DNA of 64,000 bases from Symsagittifera roscoffensis (Eukaryota; Xenacoelomorpha; Acoela; Convolutidae): NCBI RefSeq assembly GCF_963678635.1, contig NC_087070.1, positions 41,731,831-41,795,830 on the forward strand, written 5' to 3'. Below, one piece after another: positions 43,295 to 53,040 of the stretch. The notes beneath the pieces are model-generated. The model was not told where the DNA came from. It saw nothing but the letters and a program-made list of their open reading frames with translations, and searched no databases. Made by a program: the position numbers and the translations under genes. Positions within the stretch are counted from its first letter, which is position 1. Every line of letters begins with the position of its first letter.

Positions 43295-44934
43295 CTTTGA
43301 AACTGAGGTTGAGTTTTTTTGATTTTTGTTTGTATTTATTGTGTATAATAATTTAACTTTAAAATTGAGTTTGAGTTTGTATCTTGTATTTGTTCATTAA
43401 TTATCACACGATTGGGTTCTGATTAAAAATTTATTTCAAAAGCCTTTAAAAATTGAAGTTACAAAATCATTTATTTTTATTAAATTGACTATTTTTTTTT
43501 CAATTAAAAACAAAAAAAAAATCCGTAAAATTTTCATTTTTTCCACAAATAGGATTTAACATATTAACATTGAAGTTCTTATTTACATTAGTGATCTTGA
43601 CAAAAAACTGAAAAGCATCCATATATATATGCTAATTTTTAGAAAACAAGATTAAAAAAATCAAATTCGTTTTTTGAAAAAAGATAATTAACGTCAAAAA
43701 AAAAACTGTAAAAAAATAATTTTGGATGAAAACTTATGTTGTCATATGTTTATTCAAATAGTTATCATACAAATTAAACATAATGAAAAATAGTATAAAA
43801 GATGTTTAAAACCAACTTTTTGATAAAAATAATTATTTTTTTTAAGGTTTTTTAGTTAAAAATTTGATTTTTTAATTACAAAAAGGAAAAAAAAGCATTA
43901 ATTTTTTTCTTTTTTTACAAATTGGAGTTACCATTTGATCATTGATACTGTTGTCTCCAAAAATGGTCATATTGAAAAAAATACAAGTATTCATCATCAT
44001 GCAAAATATTTGAGAAAAATAATAAAAATCAAACTTTTTAATTGATGACTCATCGTTTTTTCATTTTTCCGAAAAAATGCGATTTTCAACCAGAAGACGC
44101 AATTTTTTATTATGAGCAAGTGGTGTTATTATGAAAGTGCATTGAGGGGCACGACTAATGAGATTGTGGGAGTAGATGTTTTTTCATTAGTCTTCGAGAA
44201 AAACGCTAATCCCCTTAATCCCCCCTAAAACAACGAACTCATTTCTCTTTACAGAAAAGTATTTTTTCGGACTTTTTTTTCAACTCGAAAGACAACTGAG
44301 ACAAATTCATGGTGATATGGACCGTGCGACCGCTCCGTGATTGACATCATTGATAACAATGCGCCTGGAAAGTTAAAAAACTGTCATTTTTTAGATTTTG
44401 CTTTACTTATTCATCATTTCAACTGTTTTTGATACTAATTTTGACGTTTTTATAGGATATTCTGTCCCCATGACAACTGGGATATTTAGGATCTATCATG
44501 TGTTGTGACATGCTCAACTTTTATTTGCAATTTCGAAAATTTCATCAATTTATAATTTGAATTGATAAAATATAAAATTAAAACTTTTCTATCTTGGCTC
44601 TAAAATCATTTTGGATTAAAATTTAGCCCAAACTTGGTTGGCTTAGATTAATTTCTATCGTTTGTAATAATTATTAACGTTTCAAACAACAATTTATCTG
44701 TTTCGTCCAATCGAATTTGAGTTTGCCAGTTATGGCGGGAAATTCAAATCTAATTCAAATTTTGGCGGGAACTTTAATTCAAATTCAAAATTACGCGCGC
44801 AAAACACAAACCGTTTTCTCTACAATTGGTAGACGAACAGTTATGCTTCTCATTTACTGTTGTTTCTGAGTGTAATTTGAGATCACTTGATTCTTTTTCT
44901 TTCTTAAAATCAATAGCTTAACTTATTTCAAAAA
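43295..44934. other. AT-rich spacer upstream of the polymerase gene
   Basis: About 1.6 kb with long A and T runs and no supportable ORF on either strand. It ends with a GC-richer segment carrying E2F-like sites at 44,734-44,771. A leader exon or regulatory RNA cannot be ruled out. Confidence 0.6.
44734..44771 (+). promoter_or_regulatory. Pair of E2F-like sites before POLB
   Basis: GGCGGGAA occurs at 44,734-44,741 and TTTTGGCGGGAA at 44,760-44,771. The second matches the classical E2F consensus exactly. They lie 164-201 nt upstream of the polymerase ATG, and a GCGCGC stretch follows at about 44,794. Such sites would tie expression to S phase, as E2F does for the adenovirus E2 promoter. Binding is inferred. 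Confidence 0.55.
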
Positions 44935-47900
44935 ATGTTCAAATGCAATTTTTGTCCACTGAAATATGCAAATAAGAGCAATAGAAGTCGCCATGAGCGT
45001 GACAAACATTTTGTTGAAAAAGGACTTATTGTTTATCGATGCAATGAGTGTTCATTCACGGCTCAAATGCTTTCAAATTTACAAAAACATATTCTTCACA
45101 CTCATGGTCAACTTGGAGGTGTTTGTGATTATTGTCATTTGGGATTTCATTCGCCCAAAAACTTATCAGCTCATTTACTAGCAACCCATGGTCTACCTGT
45201 TATGAGAGCTGCCTCTGCTGATTTAGCCACTACAAGTGCCGCTGCTAATGCTGCTCTCGGTGATGTGCATGCTGTCGATGAAGACGAAATCAACGGCACC
45301 AATCTTCAAAAAAGTGAGACTGCTTTTTTCGGTGTTCTTGAAACGTATGTGATCGGCGGAAACCAACCCATGGATGAAACTCAGCCGATTGACCTTTTGC
45401 AGTTTATGCAAGAGAAAAAAGATGAAATTCAAAGTCTCATAATCGATCGAGTTGCAGAAGGACCTAGAAAAGTTCAGTTCAGCGCTAATTTAGGTTTGGT
45501 AAAACCTAAAGTAATAAATGACTCTAGTAAAACTGAGCACGACGAGCGGATTGACATTTATGCAAACTCTGATATGAAACCTGTGATGAGCTTAGGATTA
45601 GAAGATGATGAGTTTTTTGAAATGGTCGAAAAAATGCAAGCAGTTTTGGAGACTTTTGCATCTTATGGAAGCGGTTGGGTTTTGCAACATGTAATTCAAG
45701 TTTTTGTTAAACTTGCAAAGTTTTCACCAATCCGTGGGTCATCTTATATTGACTTGCCTTTTCGAATTCGAATGTCCCAGAATTTGATAAACATTAGAAA
45801 TCACGAAGATAATAATTGCTTCGAACTTTGCTTTACCGCTGCTTATAGTCTGAAGCATGGTGTTGACCTACTTCTAACTGATCAACAAAAAGCGAACCCA
45901 GCAGCTGCGCGGACACAACCTGATACATACACTGCAGAAAGTGCACACAAAGCCCAAGGTAATTTTGATTCACCCATGAGTTTCGCTTCAATTGGAAAAT
46001 TTGAACAACTTAACGACGTGCGGGTAAATGTGTTCCAGTACCACAAGGGAGATTTGTTGCCTATGTATATATCAAAACGACCAAACCAAGATAACAGCAC
46101 CCAAACTGAAATATTTGACATGGACCTGCTTCTCTTGTATGAGCCTGCAAAGCATCACTATGTACTTATAATCGATTTGTTAAAGTTCATCTGCGAAATC
46201 AAAGGGTGTAAGTATCGCCCAATTGCACGTTTATGTAGAAACTGCTTTCACATTAGTTGGAGTGATGAAACTCACGAGCAACAAATCCAGTGTTGTAAGG
46301 ATCATGAACCTGCTCTAGTAGTCATGCCTTCAGCAGAAAAAGGTACCAACAGATACGAGTTCAAAAACCTCCAGGCCTTGTGGTTTGTACCACTTGTGAT
46401 TTATTTTGATTTTGAATCATTTCTGAAACCTGTAGATTCTTGTCCTGATAATCCATCGCGATCATCTACCCGAGTTGTACAAAAACACGAAGCTTGTGGG
46501 TATTCATTGGCTGTAATTGAGCACGGAAATTCACAGCCCTACTTCTTTGACTATGACAGCTCTGATCAATGCATGAAAAAGTTTCTCAATCAGTTGCATC
46601 AATTAGCGAGAGAGATATATGATCAAAAGCGACGGTTTCCTCAATTTCTAGAAAGCCAAGAATCGTTGAACAAAGAAAACACATCAACATGTTGGATTTG
46701 CTGTATACATTTTACCAATGAGCACGAAAAATGTCTTGACCATTGCCATTTTTCTGGAAAATTTTTGGGATGGGCACATGAAAAATGCAACCTCGCAAGA
46801 CGAACTGTAAATTTCACCCCAGTCATTGGACATAACATCCAGAACTATGACCTTCACCACATTTGTCTCGCATTGCATGAATGCGAGCCAACAAGTACAA
46901 TGAGTGTTATACCTAGCACCGACGAAAAATATATATCGTTAAGCATTGGAGTCCTAATTAAAACTATAAAAAGGAAAAACGGATCCGAGCAAAAAGTTTT
47001 TGAATACCTCAGATTTATTGACTCATGCAAGTTTTTGAATTCTTCCTTGCAAAAATTGGTTGATAATCTACCAGCGGAAAAAATGTCAGTTTTGAACAAG
47101 TATTTTGCAAACGAGACGGAGGAGCAACGGTGTCTGATACGACAAAAAGGTTTCTACCCTTATTCGTACATGACCAAAAGAGAAAAATTTGCAGAAAAAG
47201 AATTGCCTCCTTTGCAAAATTGGTCCGATGTTTTGAATGGAGGAAAAGTTGCAGTTTCACAAGCGGATCTGGAGCATGCAAGGAAAGTTTTTAGAATGTT
47301 CAAATGTCAAAACTTGGAGGATTATCACAACTTGTATCTCAAGTGTGATACACTACTTCTTGCTTGCGTCTTTGAAGAATTTCGACAAATTAGTCACCAA
47401 ACTTATGGTCTGGACTGCGCGCACCATTTTAGTGCTTCAAACTTAGCTGGAGACGCCTTCAAACGTATCTGCAAAGACTCGAATGTTCAACTTTTATCAG
47501 ACCGCAGGCATCTCGAAATGGTCGAGAATATGATGCGAGGTGGTACTGCATCCGTGTTCCATAGTCGCTTTTTCAAAGCCAACAACAAAGAATGCCCCGA
47601 CTTCAACCCAGATCAACCTAGCACCTACGGGTTTATGATCGATGCAAATAACCTCTATGGCGGCGTCATGCAAACGGAGAAATTACCGGTGCGTAACTTT
47701 GAGTTAATAGAGCATATAGAAGACGAGGTGATTGTGAACCAAATCCTCAACATGACTGAAGACTCTTTGATTGGATTTATATTGGAAGTTGATCTCGAGT
47801 ACCCAGAAGAACTGCATGAGGATCATCAAGATTACCCTTTAGCTCCTACTAAAGAAAGTGTACCCCAGGATTGGTTGAGTCCCTACCAAACGAATTTACT

Positions 47901-50034
47901 CGAGCAGATGAAAAATCAAGACATTGCAAGACGTTCAATTGGAAAGACCAAAAAGTTACTGCAGACGCTGCATGACAAGTCAAACTATACAATTCATTAC
48001 AAACTATTGCAATTGTTTGTTAGGTTGGGACTTAAAGTTAAAAAAGTGCACCGTGTGCTGAAGTTTGAACAAGAAGCATGGTTAGAACCATACATCACAT
48101 TGAACACGACTAAACGACAACAAGCTAGAAATAAATTTGAGGAGGATTTGTACAAACTACTGAACAATTGTGCTTATGGGAAAACATGCGAGTCGAAGCG
48201 CAAACGGATGCTTGTTCGAATAGTTAGAGATTATCATGCCGCTTTGCGAGAAATTAGTGCATTCGAATTTAAATCCTACAAAATTTTTGGAGAAAACTTG
48301 GCAGCGTTCACTTCGAACCCAACAAAAATCTATTGGGATGTCCCAACAATTGTGGGAGCTAGTGTTCTTGAGTTAGCAAAGTTTCACATGTATAAATTTC
48401 ATTACGATATAATGAAACCAAATTTTGAATGTCAACTACTGTATTCTGATACAGACAGTCTCCTGTACCAAGTCAAAAGTGAAGATTTATACCGAGAAAT
48501 TTCCGAAAAAAGGAATATTTTGAATGAACTTGACTTGTCAAATTACCCGAAGAACCACCCTCTCTACGACCCAAAAAACAAAATGGTTGTTTTAAAATTC
48601 AAGGATGAGTTTCCAGGAGACATTATAACCGAGTTTATATCCCTCAAACCCAAGCTTTATTCCATTTTGTCCAGAGGTAATTAATTAATTTCTATTTGCC
48701 TTATTTGTGAGCACGAATTTCAAAAAATTTTGATTTTTTGTGGAATTTTTTTTGGAAAGCAATTTCTATTTGTGGGCGAAAAAATTTTTTTTTTGTGGGC
48801 GAAAAAAATTTTTTTTGTGGGCGATTTTTTTTTGTGGGCGAAATTTTTTTTTTTTTTTTTTGTGGGCGAAAAAAATTTTTTTTTGTGGGCGATTTTTTTT
48901 TGTGGGCGAAATTTTTTTTTTTTTTTTTTGTGGGCGATTTTTTTTTTTGCGGACGATTTTTTTTTGTGGACAATTTTTTTTTTTTTGGAAAAAAAAAATT
49001 TTTTTTTTGTTCGAAAAATTTTTCGGGCGAAAAAGTGTTTTTTTTTTTTTTTGCAAAAAAATTTTTTAATTTTTTTTGGGATTTTTTTTTTTTGTGTTGG
49101 TCGATTTTTTTAATGATGACTAATTTTTAAGGTCACACCTGGCCTTCATGTCATGTTTTTTTGTTGCACCTGACCTTCAAGTTAACATGATGTAGCTCCT
49201 AAAAAACACAAAACCACAGATTGCATTTGGTTCTTTTTTTACCACCACACATTAGTGATCATCAAAAAATTGATTAGAAATCATATAATTATATTTATAG
49301 ATTGCAGAAAATTATCGGCGAAGGGTGTATCGAAAGCTGCTCAGAAGATGTTGAGCCATCAGCGATATCGAGACACCTTGACCTCTGGCTCGTTATTCAA
49401 AACTGAAAACAGTCGAATCGCATCCGAGTCACACAATCTGCAAACAGTGACTTCGACGAAAACATCGTTATCAGCTTTTGATGACAAACGCTACATCCTC
49501 GATGATGGTCAGCAGACTCTTCCCTACGGTCACAAAAACATCTTGGGTCAAACTGTGATTGGCATTGATGATAGTGATGACAACACAGCCGCTGTTAATT
49601 CTGACCCAACCGATGATGACGATTTGGAAAAATGGATGCCATTTTTTGAAGATCGTCAACAGCCAGTGTCGTGGGATTGTGACGATTTCCTAGATGGGGT
49701 GTCTGAAGAATTCGCTAACACTCAAAACATTAATTGGGACCATCCGGAAATTGATGATGAATACTCTGAGGATAGTTTTGCTGTTGAGAACACACAACCA
49801 CATCGCTCGCTTCGACAACTGATGGACCAGGTCAATAGCAGTTGGCAAACTCCAGACCCCGGTCTGATTCGGGCAGCAGAAACCAACGACAGTGATATTG
49901 ATAGCGGGGATATCGCGGATCTGGAGGCCAATACTTCCGATGAGGACGAGTCGTCATTCTTCAACGATTCGTTTTTCGATTATGAAGCAGTTGAAGTAGA
50001 AGAACCACGGTCAAAAAATCGACGAATAGATTAA
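44935..50034 (+). CDS. Protein-primed DNA polymerase B, two exons, 1,491 aa
   Basis: The exons are 44,935-48,676 and 49,301-50,034, joined in phase 1. Three C2H2 zinc fingers open the protein (C4/C7/H20/H25, C36/C39/H52/H57, C64/C67/H80/H85). An EndoVII-like Cys/His cluster lies at 585-617. Exonuclease motifs are DFES (491-494), HNIQNYD (632-638) and YLKCD (800-804). Polymerase motif A is IDANNLYG (901-908), motif B is KLLNNCAYG (1073-1081) and motif C is YSDTDS (1169-1174). Exon 2 restores the conserved end of the family (CRKLSAKGVSK through TLPYGH, about 1323-1325), and a 166-residue acidic tail follows. Without splicing the frame would stop at 48,684 and lose that end. It replicates the element with a protein primer, by family knowledge. 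Confidence 0.93.
48677..49300 (+). other. Intron in POLB (624 bp)
   Basis: The 5' boundary AGAG|GTAATT and 3' boundary ATTTATAG|ATTG give a GT-AG intron. Removal keeps the frame (3,742 + 734 = 4,476 nt, divisible by 3) and joins two halves that both match the family. The intron is filled with T-rich GTGGGCG repeats. Confidence 0.85.
48770..49100 (+). repeat. T-rich GTGGGCG tandem repeat inside the intron
   Basis: GTGGGCG followed by short A runs and long T runs recurs at least eight times, ending in degenerate forms (GCGGACG, GTGGACA). Two longer repeats of about 85 bp, each with three GTGGGCG units in the same order, are visible between about 48,795 and 48,960. ORFs on both strands here are low-complexity artefacts. 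Confidence 0.85.
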
Positions 50035-50069
50035 AACACAAAAAACACCACATTAACTTTTGTATAGTA

Positions 50070-50075
50070 AATAAA
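50070..50075 (+). terminator. Poly(A) signal AATAAA after POLB
   Basis: AATAAA lies 36-41 nt past the polymerase stop, in a suitable position for the rightward transcript. Confidence 0.55.
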
Positions 50076-50374
50076 ATTCAGTTATTTAATATGAGAATTG
50101 TCTGTACATAAAATTTGACCTACCGTTTATTCCGCGTTTAGTGTGTATTTAAGTGCGAGATTTTGTTCAGCTTTGGAGCTCAGTTAATCTGGGATATAAA
50201 CATTTTCATTTAAGCGATAGTGTCTTAAGCATACTTTTGTATGTATTTGTATGTAATTTGAGTTTGAATCAAAGTTTTAAGAAGAATTGAGCAAACAGTC
50301 TATAGCGCAGTTAAACACTCCGGCTGGTTTCAGAACAAAGATTTGGCAAATCCTTTCCCGCTCCAAACATGTAA
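50076..50374. other. Non-coding Polinton right flank
   Basis: No supportable ORF. It contains a TATTTAAG-like element near 50,146 facing the right end, with no gene downstream of it inside the element. Confidence 0.5.
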
Positions 50375-50582
50375 CCACAACGTTCAGTGGGAATACTCAA
50401 TAATATACCGAAGTTTTACATGAGGACTATTGGGTATAAAATTATATGTGGTGACAATTAGGATTATTACATGGTGACCATTGCTGATCATTTAATACAT
50501 GGTGACCATTATGATTTATACCTAATGGTCATCCATGTATGACAACCCCCCCCCGATCCTAACGCACTATATGCATACTACT
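50375..50582 (-). repeat. Polinton right terminal inverted repeat (208 bp)
   Basis: It ends ...GCATACTACT and is the complement of the left repeat, with nine C against eight G and only one 51-bp unit. The inner limit is CCACAACGTTCAGTGGG. Confidence 0.95.
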
Positions 50583-50588
50583 TATGGC
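50583..50588. repeat. Polinton target-site duplication, right (TATGGC)
   Basis: Identical to 31,754-31,759 and directly adjacent to the element end. Confidence 0.95.
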
Positions 50589-50694
50589 TTTTAAATTGTA
50601 TTTTTCAAGCTTTCCGAGACTTTTCCAATACTGCTTTTAACATTCGTGCTCTGTAGCACGAAACAAACCTAAGTTATATGTAGATTCAATTTAG

Positions 50695-51080
50695 GTGAAG
50701 TGTCGATTAAATTGAACAAGACGGGCTTCACAGGCGTAAGGTACTGGAGTGAAATCGGAGTTGTGACCCAGCCGGACAAAGACAGAGCCTACCTGGAAGC
50801 TGACTTCAAGAAATTAAACCAAATAGCCAAAGTACCCAACATGTTCTACTACAACATCCTGCAGTTCGACCCTGATGATCACGTCATGATTTTCAGCTGT
50901 GTCGGTTTTCTCGGATTCGAAAGCCAGTACGGCTGGATTTGGAGTCGTGAAAAAAGCTTGCCGCGTGAAAAGATAAAGAAGTTCAAAGCAAGTCTGAAAC
51001 AAAAAGGTGCAATCGTGAAAGACTTTACAAAAATCGACCAGTCTAAATGTCCATCCGTTCGCTCTGTCTATCCAGACTAA
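50695..51080 (+). CDS. Last exon of a lipocalin-like host gene
   Basis: The open frame follows a good 3' splice site (TTCAATTTAG|GTGAAG) and has no ATG, so it is an internal-to-final exon of 128 complete codons. The protein has the C-terminal half of a lipocalin/apolipoprotein-D-like pattern: a FYYNILQFDPDDHVMIFSC strand pair, then GWIWSREKSLPREK (the W-x-x-SR motif before the C-terminal helix), then FTKIDQSKC with a Cys suited to a disulphide. Lipocalins are usually secreted carriers of small hydrophobic ligands. Upstream exons are not found; they may lie beyond the Polinton or in the gap. The Polinton sits in the presumed intron, 112 bp before this exon. Confidence 0.65.
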
Positions 51081-52780
51081 TCTGGCTGAGTCATCTTTTT
51101 GAAACCACAATTTTTATTTCTCATCTCCAATATAAAGTTTACCCGCTGATTGACTAGATGAGCTTGTTTTGTTCAGAGTGACATTGAAAAAATCTTTTTG
51201 AAATGAAGTTCTACTCATTCTACATGAAAATGAAAAAAAATAGCTCGTATCTCCTCACTGAAACTTTTTCCTTCGCATCACTTGATAATAAATAATTGCG
51301 ATAGATAATTGCGATAAAAAATTGGCTATGATTACGTGCAGATGAGTCGACAAATCAGTAACTGAATTTTCTTTCAAATATTTTTTTTCTGCCAAAAACA
51401 TTGGAAAACATTGAATATAAAATCCTAGAAACCTTGAAACTCAATTAGTTGCACCATTAGTAATTTTGCAATCAGCATATGGTTTAATGGAAAAAATCTT
51501 CAATTGGAATTTTAGAAAAAAAAATTCAAAAACGTCCGTTAAGTGGGATCAGAACTGCGAAAAAACCAGAAAAGATAGTATCACCAAAAACTTTTCTGCT
51601 AAGTTTGCAAAAAAAATCCGAGAGGTCTCAAACGCCAGACCTTTGGCTTCTCAAGCATAGGTCTTACCACTGCACCTAATACGCAAAAATTTCTATGAAG
51701 TTGAATTCATAACAAAGCAAGTAAAACACGTGTATAGTTTCATGCGGTAACAATTAAAGTTTAAGGTTGCAACACCCTTTGCATATCACAAAAAAATTAA
51801 AACGATTTACACAAACTGCAACTTAGAGAAAAGTTCAGCGGCATCAGTTTTTTTTTAATTATTGTTTTCTATCAAAAAGAAGGGATTTCAAGTTGCGTGA
51901 TTTAATGACCATAACCTAAATAGAATTTTTCAAACAATTGCAAAGCTGAGTTTCGCACCTTTTGCGATATCATGCAAAAGCAAAATTACAAATTAGCTAA
52001 CAAAACTGAAAAAATTGAAAAAAAAGGAAAATATCAGTCGAGAAAAATGCCGAAAAATAGCATTACAAAAATTGTTGAGAATTACTATTTCTATTTAGGG
52101 ACCGAAAAAATGAAAGCAATTTCAAAAATTCAGGTTGCTGGAAAAAGAAAACCTATTGGGAAAAAAACGCTTCTGCAGGTTCGCTTAAAATCTCTAACTA
52201 AAACATAACTTTTTACTTTACTCAGTTCTGCGCCGTTGTTTAATCCTTTTATAGAAGACGCTTCTAGTTTAAATAACTCAAAATCTTACTTTTAAGAGAA
52301 ACTTCAAAATGCGTTTTTCAGATAAAACTGCTTAAATTTGAGAAAGCCTCATCCCCTAAGAACTTACTTTTTATGGAACTACAATCAAGATGGCTCACAG
52401 TTATAATTAAAATTGAGCAACTTTTTGGCAGTTTTTTTGTTCCTACAATTTTGTGTATAAGATATAAAACTGCCAAAAAAACTACGTTTAATTTATAAAT
52501 TTATTCGCCGGTTTGTTATTTTTTAAACATTACAACTAGTTAAACCTTCACAAATTGCTAAAAATGCACAAACCGTCACAATAAATGGTTAGTTCAATTC
52601 GATGCCAACAATTGAAATCAAGATCCTTGTTTAAAAACACGTATTTATTTTCATGTCTGCTATAGAAATACATCAGAAAACAAATAAAAATGCTGAAAAA
52701 CAACTTATCTTCATTGGCAAAACAAATTCAAAAACTTCAAGAAAAGCAAAGCATAGCTTTGTCAAATTTTCACAAAATTA
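51081..52780. other. Host non-coding DNA, no gene seen
   Basis: AT-rich with no supportable coding segment. The frames at 51,466-51,660 and 51,972-52,208 are Lys/Asn-rich and look like chance ORFs. A degraded tRNA-like segment lies within. Confidence 0.45.
51622..51680 (-). other. tRNA-related segment, possibly SINE-derived
   Basis: On the minus strand the segment reads GGTGCAGTGGTAAGACC (A-box-like), later GGCGTTTGAGACCTC (B-box-like), about 35-40 nt apart. A full cloverleaf is not convincing. Confidence 0.35.
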
Positions 52781-52789
52781 GCCTAACAA

Positions 52790-53040
52790 AGCAGCTGTGA
52801 ACTTCGTTCAGATCAAAGATATAAAACTAATAAGAATTCCAAGAAGTTGATTTAGAAGCATTTTTCTATCCTTTTCTAAGACCAAATCGGTTGGCTTGGT
52901 CTCATAGCTCTGCAGGGTAGACTGAACGTGCAGCCATTCTAATTTCAGGTTGCACTAATGGCCTTGACATAGGTAGTAACAAAATAATCATATAATAACA
53001 TCAAGGTCACATCAACAGCAGTAGCACGTTGTCTGGAAGC
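52790..53040 (+). repeat. Dispersed repeat family 2, copy 1
   Basis: It shares with 55,340-55,565 a series of blocks in the same order: AATTCCAAGA, TTGGCTTGGTCTCATAGCTCTG, GGTAGACTGAA, GTGCAG, GGTAGTAACAAAA, AATCATATAAT and ATCAAGGTCA. Copies are diverged, so this is an old element. Its class is unknown. Confidence 0.65.

Larger units (their letters stand above)
31760..50582. mobile_element. Complete Polinton/Maverick element, 18,823 bp
   Basis: The ends are near-identical inverted repeats starting 5'-AG and ending CT-3', flanked by TATGGC duplications. Length fits the usual 15-20 kb. The interior encodes protein-primed DNA polymerase B, a DDE integrase, an adenain-like protease, a packaging ATPase, a major capsid protein and a penton-like PX. 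Sixteen genes run leftwards from a divergent region at 42,173-42,658 and two run rightwards. Only the ATPase is visibly broken. Together with the perfect target duplication and the closely matching repeats this suggests a young insertion. Confidence 0.97.

Noticed and set aside
48701-49130. Overlapping Phe/Lys-rich ORFs in the T-rich repeat
   Set aside because: Pure low-complexity translations inside the polymerase intron.
50140-50200. Promoter facing the right end (TATTTAAG)
   Set aside because: No gene follows within the element; AT-rich sequence makes such matches common.
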